Shown here in pieces: positions 42,014 through 51,464 of a stretch of DNA of 64,000 nucleotides. This stretch comes from Ureibacillus composti (GTDB lineage: Bacteria; Bacillota; Bacilli; Bacillales_A; Planococcaceae). Made by a program: the position numbers and the translations under genes. Positions within the stretch are counted from its first letter, which is position 1, and each line of letters starts with the position of its first letter. The stretch is taken from contig JAUCEP010000002.1 of assembly GCA_030348875.1 (NCBI GenBank), positions 2,807,001 to 2,871,000 on the forward strand, read 5' to 3'. The notes below the pieces were generated by a model that was not told the origin of the DNA, ran no database searches, and worked only from the letters and a program-made list of their open reading frames with translations.

Positions 42014-42778
42014 TTAAACCCCTCGACCACCGTCAACATCAATAAAGCTTCCTGTTATCATCGATGCATCATCTGAAGCTAAGAATAAAGCGGTTTTTGC
42101 AATATCTTCAGCTACAGCTAAACGTCCAAGTGGAATAGTTTCTAAAAACTTTTGCTTTCCAACCTCATATTCAGTGTCAGTAGGCATGAAGTCTCTTAGA
42201 AGACCGGTATCTGCAGCTACTGGGTTTATGCCAACAACGCGAATGCCGTGTTCAGCCAACTCTAAGGCTAGTGATTTTGTTAAAATAATCGTTCCTGCCT
42301 TTGCAGCAGAATACATATTTTGTCCAATTCTTGGTCTCACTCCCGTAATAGATGCCGTATTAATGATGACACCAGATCCTTGCTTTTTCATTTGCGGAAT
42401 AACTGCTTGTGCACCCCAGAATACACCTTTTAAATTTACATCCACTAATAGGTTGACTAAATCTTCGGAAACTTCTTCTGTTTTTGTAAAAGGCATTGCA
42501 ACTCCAGCATTATTAAATAGCACATCTACACGACCAAATTCATCAATGACGCCATTCACCAAGTTGAATACTTGTTCGCGTTTGCTAACATCGCATACTT
42601 TATCGAAGGCTTGGCCATTTTCGGCATGAATTAGCTCAACAGTTTCTTTTGCTGCGTGTTCCTTTAAATCTACTACAATCACATTTGCTCCTTCTCTAGC
42701 AAATAGAATTGCGGAAGCTCTTCCCATACCAGAACCTGCACCAGTGATGATAACTGTTTTACCTTCAAATCTTGTCAT
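42014..42778 (-). CDS. Short-chain dehydrogenase/reductase of the TRAP/dehydrogenase cluster
   Basis: A 254-residue classical SDR. TGAGSGMG (about 12-19) binds NAD(P), NNAG follows, and the catalytic Ser and Tyr-Lys are in NTASITG and YSAAKAG. Asp in VVDLKEH at the end of the second strand suggests NAD(H). The C-terminal end is IDVDGGRGV. The ATG follows GGGGTGG. Its place between E3 and dctP suggests that it oxidises a hydroxy compound to the keto substrate of the E1 complex. Confidence 0.87.
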   Translation of the reverse strand: MTRFEGKTVIITGAGSGMGRASAILFAREGANVIVVDLKEHAAKETVELIHAENGQAFDKVCDVSKREQVFNLVNGVIDEFGRVDVLFNNAGVAMPFTKTEEVSEDLVNLLVDVNLKGVFWGAQAVIPQMKKQGSGVIINTASITGVRPRIGQNMYSAAKAGTIILTKSLALELAEHGIRVVGINPVAADTGLLRDFMPTDTEYEVGKQKFLETIPLGRLAVAEDIAKTALFLASDDASMITGSFIDVDGGRGV

Positions 42779-42943
42779 TGATCCACCCCATTAATATTAT
42801 TTTGCAAACAAATTGTTTTCAGTCTAAATAACTGAACTTTCTGACATCTAAATGTATAACTCTTGTACTTAAATTACATACAGTTTGTATACCAACAGTA
42901 CGAAAAAAAGGTATTAAATTGAAATGACTATAAAGTTACAAAT

Positions 42944-44335
42944 CTACTTATTGATGACATGAATTCCCTGATCTAACCAAGCTTCGGCTGTTTCAAATAA
43001 TGCCTCAGAAAGGCTTGGATGTGGGTGAATTAGTTTACCTAATTCATCCATCGTACCTTCTAATTGGATAAATGCAGATGATTCTGAAATCATTTCGGTT
43101 ACGTGAGGTCCCGTCATAACTACTCCTAAAATTTCCCCGTATTTCCGTTCAGCAATCACTTTTACAAAGCCAACCTTTTCATCCATCGCCAGAGCTTTTC
43201 CATTCCCAGCAAATTGATAGGTTTGTATTTTTATATCTAATCCTATTTCTTTGGCTTCTCGTTCCGCCATTCCTACACTTGCTACTTCTGGATTTGTGTA
43301 TATACAACGCGGTATCACTTTATAATCTACTGATTCAGAATGACCTGCAGCATTGCTAGCCGCAATGAGGCCTTCCGCACTTGCAACATGAGCTAGTTGC
43401 CATCCTCCAATTAAATCCCCAATTGCATAAACATTCGGTATGCTCGTTTCTAAGTAATCATTTACTGCGACAAATGGTCCGTTCAAAGCCAAATCTAACT
43501 GGTGAATCCCTGTAAAGTTTGGCTTTCTTCCCACTGCAACCAATACTTCATCGCAATTTAGTACTGTGACATTTTTATCACCGTTCTCTATTTTCACATA
43601 CTTACGAAGTCCTTCTTGCTGTAATTCTGTAACGCTTGTGCTTGTTAAAATTTGAATACCTCTCTTTTGTAATTCCTTATGAAGTAACTGTATTGCATCA
43701 ACATCTTCATTAGGAACAAGTCGGTCAGCCATCTCAATGATTGTGACCTTTACATCTAAACTTGCAAAAATGCTAGCAATTTCAACCCCAATGATTCCCC
43801 CACCAATAATCACAAGGGAATTCGGGATTTCTTTTATATTAAAGATCGTATCACTCGTATGAACAGTAACATGGTCAATTCCAGGGATTGACGGAATAAA
43901 CGGAGTTGAACCGGTAGCTAAAATGATTTTTTCAGCATGTAAAACTACATTTCCCTTTTCATTTTCAATTAGAATTCTTTGATCTTCCGTTACAGTGCCT
44001 TGTCCATGATAATGGGTTATTTTTCCTGCCTTTAAAAGTGCGGCGATACCTGTTCGAAGGCGTTTAATTACTTGGTCTTTTCTTTTCATTATTTTTTCGA
44101 TGGAAACGCTAACTACTCCCGTTTCGATCCCCCAACTACTTGCATTTTTAATTTGCTCTATTACTTCAGCGTGATGAAGTAGAGTTTTCGAAGGAATACA
44201 TCCACGATTTAAACACGTGCCACCTAACTCGTCTTTTTCCACTAAAGCAACAGATAAGCCTAAATTTGCAGCACGTATTGCGGCCACATATCCACCTGGC
44301 CCACCGCCAATAACAACTAGATTATATGAATTCAT
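42944..44335 (-). CDS. acoL: Dihydrolipoyl dehydrogenase (E3)
   Basis: A 463-residue FAD enzyme that reoxidises the E2 lipoyl groups with NAD+. The FAD motif is GGGPGGYVAAIRAA (10-23), the redox disulfide is Cys41/Cys46 in GGTCLNRGCIPSK, the NAD motif is IIGGGIIGVEIASIFASL, and YAIGDLIGGWQLAHVA and the C-terminal HPHPSLSEA with the catalytic His-Glu pair are present. It starts 12 bp after the E2 stop, after TAAGGAG, so E2 and E3 are co-transcribed. Confidence 0.93.
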   Translation of the reverse strand: MNSYNLVVIGGGPGGYVAAIRAANLGLSVALVEKDELGGTCLNRGCIPSKTLLHHAEVIEQIKNASSWGIETGVVSVSIEKIMKRKDQVIKRLRTGIAALLKAGKITHYHGQGTVTEDQRILIENEKGNVVLHAEKIILATGSTPFIPSIPGIDHVTVHTSDTIFNIKEIPNSLVIIGGGIIGVEIASIFASLDVKVTIIEMADRLVPNEDVDAIQLLHKELQKRGIQILTSTSVTELQQEGLRKYVKIENGDKNVTVLNCDEVLVAVGRKPNFTGIHQLDLALNGPFVAVNDYLETSIPNVYAIGDLIGGWQLAHVASAEGLIAASNAAGHSESVDYKVIPRCIYTNPEVASVGMAEREAKEIGLDIKIQTYQFAGNGKALAMDEKVGFVKVIAERKYGEILGVVMTGPHVTEMISESSAFIQLEGTMDELGKLIHPHPSLSEALFETAEAWLDQGIHVINK

Positions 44336-44347
44336 AGATACGACTCC

Positions 44348-45703
44348 TTAAACGAGTAGTCTGAAAGGGTTTTCTAATATTGTTTTCAGGTCCGTTAAAA
44401 ACTGTGCTGCAGGAGCTCCATCAATTACTCGATGATCGAAAGACAGACTAAGAACCATCATGGATCGGACTTCAATTTCTCCGCCAATCACAACTGGTTT
44501 TTCGATAATTCTTCCTATACCTAAGATTGCTGATTCAGGTTGATTAATAATTGGAGTAAATCCGTCGACAGCATACATTCCTAAGTTACTAATTGTAAAA
44601 GTCCCACCAGTTATTTCATCGTGAACCAGCTTCCCTTCACGAGCTTTAACACCTAATATTTTACAAGTTTTTGTAAGCTCTGCTAATCCCTTTTGCTCTA
44701 CATGTTTTATAACTGGTACTACTAGTCCATTATCTAATGCAACTGCAAGACCGATATGTGCATGTTGGTGTAAAACAATTTGATCATTCTGTATAGATGC
44801 ATTGACCATTGGATTTTTTAGTAATGCGTGAGCAACAGCTTTGATGATAATTTCTGTGTACGATAAACGATAGTCAATCTCTTGTTCGATAATTGGTAGA
44901 AGCTGCTTACGCAATTCAATCACTTGAGTCATGTCAATTTCACTTGTAATCGTTACATGAGGTGCAGTAAAGGCGCTATTCGCCATACGCTGAGCAACGA
45001 TTTTCCGAACTCCCTGTAGGGGAATCGTATTTGTAGATTCTATTTTGTGTATTGCTTTCTCTTGTGTTACCTGTGTACTTTGAATGACATCAGTACTACG
45101 GATTTTCCCATTGGGACCAGAGCCTTTTACTACAGATAAATCCACATTATGTTCAGCAGCTATTTTTTGTGCTAATGGTGTTGCTTTGACGACATGCTCA
45201 TTTTGTTCTAAAAACTTTTCAACATCTATGCGGTGAATACGTCCAAATGGTCCTGAACCTGATACACTTTGTAGATCGACTCCCTTTTCTTCAGCTAGTA
45301 CTCTAGCTGCTGGAGTTCTACGTGGTTTTTGTCCAGTCCCGCTTATTTGATCCGAAGTAGTTGGAACTATTGAAGAAACTTCTGCAGGTTGACTCTTCAC
45401 TTCTACATCTTGAACAGCATTGGCATTTGCCGGCTCGTATGTAGAGTTTTCTACTATTTGCTCTCCTTCTGCACCAATATAAGCGATAACTTCATTAACA
45501 GGAATCTCAGTATCCTTTTCATATAAAGCTTTTAATAGAATACCTGAAGCTGAAGCCTCTACCTCAATTTCAATTTTGTCTGTCAAAATTTCGACAAGCG
45601 GTTCACCTTCTTCAACGTGATCGCCTTCTTTTTTAAACCATTCCACAATCGTGCCAGACTCCATAGTGGCACCTAGTTTTGGCATAAGTACTTCTGTTGC
45701 CAA
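44348..45703 (-). CDS. acoC: 2-oxoacid/acetoin dehydrogenase E2 with two subunit-binding domains
   Basis: A 451-residue dihydrolipoamide acyltransferase. The lipoyl domain (1-80) has Lys43 in the TDKIEIEV site. A flexible linker leads to two peripheral-subunit-binding domains, about 129-165 (TPAARVLAEEKGVDL, GSGPFGRI) and 174-208 (TPLAQKIAAEHNVDL, GSGPNGKI). The catalytic domain has FDHRVIDGAPAAQFL, with His and Asp-Gly of the CAT-like site. One binding domain is usual; the tandem pair is noted as a finding. It starts at TTG after GGGAGAG and is the first gene of the minus-strand cluster. Confidence 0.9.
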   Translation of the reverse strand: MATEVLMPKLGATMESGTIVEWFKKEGDHVEEGEPLVEILTDKIEIEVEASASGILLKALYEKDTEIPVNEVIAYIGAEGEQIVENSTYEPANANAVQDVEVKSQPAEVSSIVPTTSDQISGTGQKPRRTPAARVLAEEKGVDLQSVSGSGPFGRIHRIDVEKFLEQNEHVVKATPLAQKIAAEHNVDLSVVKGSGPNGKIRSTDVIQSTQVTQEKAIHKIESTNTIPLQGVRKIVAQRMANSAFTAPHVTITSEIDMTQVIELRKQLLPIIEQEIDYRLSYTEIIIKAVAHALLKNPMVNASIQNDQIVLHQHAHIGLAVALDNGLVVPVIKHVEQKGLAELTKTCKILGVKAREGKLVHDEITGGTFTISNLGMYAVDGFTPIINQPESAILGIGRIIEKPVVIGGEIEVRSMMVLSLSFDHRVIDGAPAAQFLTDLKTILENPFRLLV

Positions 45704-46332
45704 GTGTATCTCTCCCTTCTACATATTAAGAGGATGAAATGTAAGAATAAAAGATAAGTAAAATGCGCAAGTGATTTTCGGTCAGTAAAGGTAAAGTGGT
45801 ATTCAATATTTTTGATAATCTTTTACAAAAGTTTTGATTTTTTAAAACTACTTTGACCACTATTAAAGCGGTTTCCAAAAATAATAGATTGTATTTCAGT
45901 TGTTTAATCTATAGACCGTAATCTCAACAATACTATTTTTTAAAAAGTATTTAAAAAAACCTTTCCCAATACATTGCAGTAAGATTATCTACCTTACAAT
46001 ATTTTCGAAAGAGATAATTTATGACAATAGTGCTATCCATTTTCTCTATTAATCAATATTATTCTCGAATTTACACACATTCGGTAGTCATCAAAATCCG
46101 ACGTTTATACTTCTTCGAACTAAATTCCTTTAACAAGCTATGTTTTCAATACTATTCTAATTACTGTTAATAACTGGAAGACAAAATTAGGATTTAGATT
46201 TTTGATACGCATTTTAATAAAATTGAAAAGTAAACTTTGAATATTTATCAAGTAATTGTGAGGGAGTAGGAGTATTACTATTGAGGGGTTGTTAAATAAA
46301 AATGCTAAACAAATAAGAAAAAATTCTTTCCT

Positions 46333-46364
46333 AAAAAAAACATTTGGGTAATATCCCCAATGTT
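46333..46364 (-). terminator. Orphan minus-strand terminator-like hairpin
   Basis: AACATTTGGG (46339-46348) pairs with CCCCAATGTT (46355-46364) with one mismatch and a 6-nt loop. The minus-strand transcript continues with six U residues. A second terminator lies upstream at 46535-46571, so what this one ends is unclear. Confidence 0.6.
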
Positions 46365-46530
46365 CCTAATGTTGTTATGATAGGCTTACTTTAACCCAAA
46401 CTCTATTATTACAACGCCTGTTGCTCAATCCATTAGCATTCAAAGATCAGAAAAAAAATCTATTCGTAAGACCTTATTTTCTATGCAATCTACCGCGAAT
46501 TTTTATATTTATCTAGACCATTTATACAAA

Positions 46531-46571
46531 AAAAAGGATATGAAAATCTCAACGATTTCATACCCTATCCG
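46531..46571 (-). terminator. Terminator of the Spo0E-like gene
   Basis: TATGAAAATC and GATTTCATA arms with a bulged A, extended by GGA/CCC-type pairs, form a stem around TCAAC (about 46535-46571). Eight U residues follow on the minus-strand transcript. Confidence 0.75.
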
Positions 46572-46643
46572 CATTGCATTTGAAGTATTACACTTTTAAA
46601 GAAATCCCTTTACCAAAGGAACTTTTTTATTTATAAGGTTAAT

Positions 46644-46814
46644 TTATCTCATCTTTATATTTTGTAATCTATTCAGCACACGATCTAATTCTTGACTACA
46701 TTTTACGGTCTCTGGATGAGAAAGCCCTTTGACTAGTCCTAAATCAATCATTTGAGCTTGAAGGTTGAATACTTTATTTTCTAATTCAATTAATGGTAAA
46801 TGTTCTTTTGCCAT
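46644..46814 (-). CDS. Spo0E-family aspartyl-phosphate phosphatase
   Basis: A 56-residue helical-hairpin protein of the Spo0E family (PF09388), which dephosphorylates Spo0A~P and so restrains sporulation. The family signature SQELDRVLNRLQ is clear, preceded by GLVKGLSHPETVKC. The ATG at 46814 is set by GGGAGGG 6 nt upstream; an in-frame longer form would have no RBS. The gene is monocistronic with a strong terminator. Which of the several Spo0E-like proteins it is cannot be told. Confidence 0.85.
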   Translation of the reverse strand: MAKEHLPLIELENKVFNLQAQMIDLGLVKGLSHPETVKCSQELDRVLNRLQNIKMR

Positions 46815-46841
46815 AATAATCCCTCCCGATCTTGGCCTCAT

Positions 46842-47193
46842 CCCTTGTTAGAAAACTTAATTCTTCTATTGAGTACCGTATTTCTTATGGTTTCTTTATT
46901 ATCCATATTTTGTTTCGCCTTGAATATCACCCTTGTTTCTCATTTTTAATAGGAACTGGTTCTTAATTTAAAAATTATTTAAGTCCTATTACGTTGTCAA
47001 TATAATCGTGCTATAATATCCATCCAATTTTTTCATTGTATTGTTGAACTAAAGCTTTGAATATGGTACCTTCAATTAGAAATTACTTCAAATTTTTCTT
47101 ATGAATGTCACTATATTAAAAGCGCACTCTTACAAATTAAATTCAATATTAATATTAGCCAATAGATTTATTTATTAGATGGAGGAAACTTAA
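46842..47193. other. Divergent promoter region, no gene seen
   Basis: An AT-rich gap between the Spo0E-like gene (minus) and the small membrane protein gene (plus). It contains TATAAT-like runs near 47011-47017, but no -35 box at correct spacing was found. No coding frame longer than trivial length has an RBS. Confidence 0.4.
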
Positions 47194-47409
47194 GTGGACC
47201 AAGAGAAAAGTGGAAAAAGATTAGCAGTCATTTTTGTCGGAATTGTTGCTGCTGCGGCAATTGCAGTATTTACCATCGTAATGGTTTTCTATAATTACTA
47301 TGACCCGTCAAAATATGGTAGAAGTAATGGCGGTGTCGATGCAAATAACATTGGGATTCCACATGAAGCCGAAGAACAACGCGATAAAGTCGGTACACCA
47401 GGTCAATAA
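47194..47409 (+). CDS. Small single-pass membrane protein
   Basis: A 71-residue protein of unknown function. A short positive N-terminus (KSGKR) precedes one long hydrophobic helix (about 10-33, Ala/Val/Ile-rich), and a polar tail ends GTPGQ, probably outside the cell. It starts at GTG, 8 nt after GGAGG. A hairpin (47423-47446) follows. No motif identifies a role. Confidence 0.7.
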   Translation: MDQEKSGKRLAVIFVGIVAAAAIAVFTIVMVFYNYYDPSKYGRSNGGVDANNIGIPHEAEEQRDKVGTPGQ

Positions 47410-47422
47410 TTTCCGCCCCCTC

Positions 47423-47450
47423 CCCTTCCAAAGAGAGTTGGAAGGGTTTA
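47423..47450 (+). terminator. Terminator-like hairpin after the small membrane protein gene
   Basis: CCCTTCCAA (47423-47431) pairs perfectly with TTGGAAGGG (47438-47446) with a 6-nt loop, followed by TTTA. The T run is short, so read-through into the methyltransferase gene is likely. Confidence 0.6.
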
Positions 47451-47482
47451 TTCATTTCTATTTCAAGAAACGAGGAACTTAA

Positions 47483-48085
47483 GTGAACGAAAAGTATTAT
47501 GAAGAATTAATGAACATCGATACACGTGGAAATAAAAGTGAAGTGAACCATTCTATCCATTTTCATCCCTACGAACCTACTCCCTATTACGCGTTGGAAG
47601 AATTATTTAAACACTACGATGTTCAAGCTAGCGATCATATTGTGGACTATGGCTGCGGTAAAGGTCGATTGAATTTTTACATTCACCATACATTTCAAGC
47701 AGTTGTTACAGGAATTGAAATGAACCATCATTTCTATCAAGATGCAATCAAAAATAAAACGAGTTATTTAAAGAAAACAAAGAAAAACCCAGATACCATT
47801 CAATTTAATTGTTGTATGGCAGAGGAATACGACATTCAACCAGATGACAACCGATTCTATTTTTTCAATCCTTTTTCCGTTCAAGTTTTTATGAAAGTGC
47901 TACGCAATATTTTGCTTTCCCATGAGAAACGTAATCGTCAAATCGATTTAATTTTTTATTATGCTTCGGATGATTATCGATATTATTTAGAAGATCATAC
48001 TTCCTTTGAATTACTAAAAGAAGTCAAACTTCCAACTTATGATAAAAATCCGTACGAACGATTTTTAATTTATCGCTTAGGATAA
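47483..48085 (+). CDS. SAM-dependent methyltransferase-like protein
   Basis: A 200-residue class I methyltransferase-like protein. The SAM motif is HIVDYGCGKGRLNFYIH (about 52-68) followed by an acidic residue in GIEMNHHFY. Motif IV is replaced by FYFFNPFSVQVF, a pattern seen in small Bacillales methyltransferases of unknown substrate. It starts at GTG after GAGGAAC. Its 3' end overlaps the convergent HAD gene by 9 bp. Confidence 0.82.
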   Translation: MNEKYYEELMNIDTRGNKSEVNHSIHFHPYEPTPYYALEELFKHYDVQASDHIVDYGCGKGRLNFYIHHTFQAVVTGIEMNHHFYQDAIKNKTSYLKKTKKNPDTIQFNCCMAEEYDIQPDDNRFYFFNPFSVQVFMKVLRNILLSHEKRNRQIDLIFYYASDDYRYYLEDHTSFELLKEVKLPTYDKNPYERFLIYRLG

Positions 48086-48697
48086 AGTATTAATAATTTC
48101 ACTAGGAGTATGGACGACGTATTTCGGATTTTCTTTTTCGATGATTTCAAAACCGTCAATCCCCCAACTAACCCACATGAAAGGAATTTTTACTTTATTA
48201 CAAGCAAGAATGTCTCGTAATTCATCGCCTACATAAACAATTTGGTCAGGTGTTAGTTTTTGTTGTTTCATGAACTTTTTCAACACTACGTCCTTTGCAA
48301 AAATTCTACTTGAAGTTAATACCTCACCAACTGCGTTAATTTGTTCAGATTGTAAAAGTAATTCGATATTCTCTTTAGCATTTGATGAAAGAATAGCAAT
48401 TTTGTATCCTTCTCGTTCAAGAGATTCTAACATTTCTTTAATACCATCAAAAAGCTTCACTTCCTGTATATGGTCATTAAAATACTTGTAAACCTTAGGG
48501 ATGATGATGGGTAGTTTGTGCATAGGGAAGTTAAATTGCTTCGCTCGTTGATGAAGAGTTAAATGTTTCGTTGCCAGCACATCCTCATATGTGATTGGAT
48601 CATATTGATAGGTGTTGGAAAAAACATTCCAGGCTTTAATAAAAACATCACTTGAATTGGCAAGCGTTCCATCAAAATCAAAAATAATATATTTCAA
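48077..48697 (-). CDS. HAD-superfamily hydrolase, phosphoglycolate phosphatase-like
   Basis: A 206-residue HAD phosphatase with a C1-type helical cap. Motif I is FDFDGTLANS with the nucleophile Asp, motif II is ILSSN, motif III a Lys in KDVVLKKF, and motif IV is VGDELRDILACN. The TTG at 48697 is preferred because GGAGG lies 8 nt upstream; the longer form from 48712 would include the RBS. The size resembles Gph/PpaX, but the substrate is not fixed. Confidence 0.85.
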   Translation of the reverse strand: MKYIIFDFDGTLANSSDVFIKAWNVFSNTYQYDPITYEDVLATKHLTLHQRAKQFNFPMHKLPIIIPKVYKYFNDHIQEVKLFDGIKEMLESLEREGYKIAILSSNAKENIELLLQSEQINAVGEVLTSSRIFAKDVVLKKFMKQQKLTPDQIVYVGDELRDILACNKVKIPFMWVSWGIDGFEIIEKENPKYVVHTPSEIINTLS

Positions 48698-48810
48698 TTT
48701 ATTTTCCTCCAAATTCGATCACTCTAGTTTATGTTCTAGTTTAAACAATGACTATATTAAACTCAATCGCTTCCACTTCTCTTTATAAAACACCCTGGAA
48801 AAACACTTAC

Positions 48811-48849
48811 AAAAAAAGATGAAGCACTCACAAATTTTATGTGAATGCT
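48811..48849 (-). terminator. Terminator of the P-type ATPase gene
   Basis: AGCACTCACA (48823-48832) pairs with TGTGAATGCT (48840-48849) with one G-T pair. A U run follows on the minus-strand transcript from the A tract at 48811-48818. Confidence 0.8.
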
Positions 48850-48863
48850 CCAATACCAGGCCA

Positions 48864-51464
48864 TTATTTTTTCGAAGGTAATAATCTAAATAATTGGATG
48901 ATGACTAATGGTAAAAAGGCTAGTCCATAAATCATCCCTAATTGCGCTCGAGTTAAGAAAGCCACTTCAAATAATCCAAAGATTAATACGATATTTAGGA
49001 GGAAAACCCCTATCAAAAATGCTAACCAACTCGCTATATTTGAAAAGATACCAACTTTAAAAATAGACTGATTCGAACGACAATTAAAGCCATGGAATAA
49101 ACGAGCTAAACACAGTGTCGCAAAAGCCATCGTGCTAGCTACCATCGGATCCCCTGTCGATAAGCCGACTCTAAATGCTATGATCGTGACGGCTGCGATT
49201 AGTAAGCCTTCAATCCCAATCTTCGTGACAAACCTTTTATTTAATAATGGCTCATGAATATTTCTTGGTTTCTCTTTCATCACCTTTTTGTTATGAGGCT
49301 CTAATCCAATAGCAATGGCAGGTAAACTATCCGTTAATAAGTTGATGAATAATAAATGAACTGGTGCAAACGGAGCTGGTAGTGCAAGAAGTGTTGCATA
49401 TAAAACGACTAAAATGGCGCCCGCGTTTCCTGATAATAAAAACCGAATAGCATTTTTAATATTCATGTAAAGACTTCGACCATTTGAGACAGCCTTCACT
49501 ATCGTAGAGAAGTTGTCATCAGTTAAAATCATTGAGGAAGCATCCTTTGCAACTTCTGTACCTGTAACCCCCATTGCCACACCGATGTCTGCTTGCTTTA
49601 ATGCCGGTGCATCATTAACACCATCTCCAGTCATCGCTACAACTTTCCCTTTTTTCTGCCAAGCATCTACAATACGAATTTTATGTTCAGGAGAAACACG
49701 TGCATAGACAGAAATGCTATCGACTTTTTCTTGTAATTCTTGATCTGTTAGATATTCAATATCTTTCCCTTCAATTGCTTCAGACAGGTCATTTAAAATC
49801 CCAATTTCTTTCGCGATGGCCACTGCAGTAATTTTGTGATCCCCTGTAATCATGACAGGTTTAATTCCTGCTTGGATACAGTCCTCTACAGCCTGTTTTG
49901 ATTCATTTCGAGGTGGGTCCATCATTGCGATTAGTCCGATGAAGGTAAAACTATTTTCATCCTTTATACTAACATTTGGTGAATAGACATCTTTATACGC
50001 AAGTGCAAGAACGCGAAGTCCTTCATTTGAGAATTGACTATTTGCTTCTTTTATTGCTTCAAGATGGCGCCTTGACATCGTTGTGATTCCTTGTGAAGTT
50101 TCAACCCTTACAATTCGAGGAAGTAACACATCGACTGCACCTTTAGTAATCATGACGATTCGATTTCCGTTCCCGATCCTATTAATTGTACTCATTAATT
50201 TCCTATTGGAGTCAAAAGGCAATTCTCCGATACGTTGGTTTTGATCACGTAGTTCGAGTTCATTAAAATTATATAATTTCCCGATATTTACAAGGGCTAA
50301 TTCTGTCGGGTCTCCAATTCCTTTTCCATCAGCTGAAACAGAGTCATTACATAATAAAGCAAATTGCAATAATTTATTCTCTACTTCATTGCTAGTTTGT
50401 AATTGATCGTGCTGGATGATTTCGTCATTGACAAACAATTTTTGAACAGTCATTTTATTTTGAGTGAGTGTACCTGTTTTATCGGAACAAATGACTGAAA
50501 TACTACCAAGACTCTCTACAGCATGTAATTTACGAACAATCGCATTTTCTTTCGCCATTTTTTGTGTACCAAAAGCTAGAACTATAGTAACAATGGAACC
50601 TAATGCTTCAGGAATCGCTGCTACCGCCAAAGATACAGCGAACATAAAGGAATCTACTAAGTCTCGACCTCTAATAATATCTAATGCAAAAATAATAAGA
50701 CAGATGATGATAATGCCTAATGCAAGTCGTTTTCCGAATAGGTCTAAGCTTACTTGAAGTGGGGTTTTCTTCTCTTTTGCTGTATCTAATAAGTTGGCAA
50801 TTTTACCGATTTCTGTGTTCATTCCAATAGATGTGACTAGAACTTGTCCACGTCCATTTGTTACAAAACTACCTGCAAAGACCATATTTTTCTGATCCCC
50901 AAGCGCGACCTCTTTTGCATTTAATGATTGTACAATTTTACCGATTGCAAGTGACTCACCTGTTAATGAACTCTCATTCACTTGTAAACTATGGCTTTCA
51001 ATAATTCGACCATCCGCGCTAATATAGTCTCCTGCGTCTAAACATAGAATATCCCCTACCACGATTTCTCTTGATGGGATTTCAATGATTTGTCCTTCTC
51101 GTAACACCTTTGAAATGGGGGCAGCCATCTCTTTTAAACTATTTAAAGATTTTTCTGCTTTTACATGTTGAACGGTACCTAATATAGCATTTAACATGAC
51201 AACTACGATAATGACGATTGAGCTTTGTACTTCTCCAAGTAAAGCAGAAATAACAGCAGCAACCATTAAGATCATAACTAAAAAATCCTTAAATTGCTCA
51301 AGAAACACCTGCGCTGCACTTTTCCTTTTACCTTCTTCTAATTCATTATACCCATGCTCTTTCCTTCTATATCGAGCTTCAAAGTCTGTTAATCCTTGAT
51401 GTGTTACGTCAAATTCTTTCATCACTTTTTCTACGGGCTCTCGGTAGAATTCCGTCATGTTCAT
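48864..51464 (-). CDS. Calcium-transporting P-type ATPase (P2 type)
   Basis: An 866-residue P2-type ATPase. Visible parts are the actuator TGES (LTGESLAI), TM4 with AAIPEALGSIVTIVLA, the phosphorylation motif CSDKTGTLTQNK, the nucleotide domain KGAVDVLLPR, the hinge TGDGVNDAPALKQADIG and six C-terminal helices with NLLTDSLPAIAIG. The PEAL form instead of PEGL occurs in Listeria and Lactococcus Ca2+-ATPases, so Ca2+ export is the best guess. The ATG at 51464 lies 8 nt after GGAGG; the ATG at 51479 would include that RBS. No metal-binding N-terminal domain is present. Confidence 0.9.
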   Translation of the reverse strand: MNMTEFYREPVEKVMKEFDVTHQGLTDFEARYRRKEHGYNELEEGKRKSAAQVFLEQFKDFLVMILMVAAVISALLGEVQSSIVIIVVVMLNAILGTVQHVKAEKSLNSLKEMAAPISKVLREGQIIEIPSREIVVGDILCLDAGDYISADGRIIESHSLQVNESSLTGESLAIGKIVQSLNAKEVALGDQKNMVFAGSFVTNGRGQVLVTSIGMNTEIGKIANLLDTAKEKKTPLQVSLDLFGKRLALGIIIICLIIFALDIIRGRDLVDSFMFAVSLAVAAIPEALGSIVTIVLAFGTQKMAKENAIVRKLHAVESLGSISVICSDKTGTLTQNKMTVQKLFVNDEIIQHDQLQTSNEVENKLLQFALLCNDSVSADGKGIGDPTELALVNIGKLYNFNELELRDQNQRIGELPFDSNRKLMSTINRIGNGNRIVMITKGAVDVLLPRIVRVETSQGITTMSRRHLEAIKEANSQFSNEGLRVLALAYKDVYSPNVSIKDENSFTFIGLIAMMDPPRNESKQAVEDCIQAGIKPVMITGDHKITAVAIAKEIGILNDLSEAIEGKDIEYLTDQELQEKVDSISVYARVSPEHKIRIVDAWQKKGKVVAMTGDGVNDAPALKQADIGVAMGVTGTEVAKDASSMILTDDNFSTIVKAVSNGRSLYMNIKNAIRFLLSGNAGAILVVLYATLLALPAPFAPVHLLFINLLTDSLPAIAIGLEPHNKKVMKEKPRNIHEPLLNKRFVTKIGIEGLLIAAVTIIAFRVGLSTGDPMVASTMAFATLCLARLFHGFNCRSNQSIFKVGIFSNIASWLAFLIGVFLLNIVLIFGLFEVAFLTRAQLGMIYGLAFLPLVIIQLFRLLPSKK

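Larger units (their letters stand above)
45704..46643. other. 940-bp AT-rich region upstream of the E2 gene, no gene seen
   Basis: No convincing coding sequence was found on either strand. It contains a weak cre-like site, TTAAAGCGGTTTCC (45863-45876, 12 of 14 positions), about 160 bp upstream of the E2 start, and a minus-strand terminator at 46333-46364 that has no obvious gene before it. No sigma-54 -24/-12 element or AcoR-type gene was recognised. A decayed gene is possible but not demonstrable. Confidence 0.5.

Noticed and set aside
45704-46300. Possible sigma-54 promoter for the E2 gene, as in aco operons
   Set aside because: No TGGCAC-N5-TTGCA element was found on the minus strand, and no AcoR gene is nearby.
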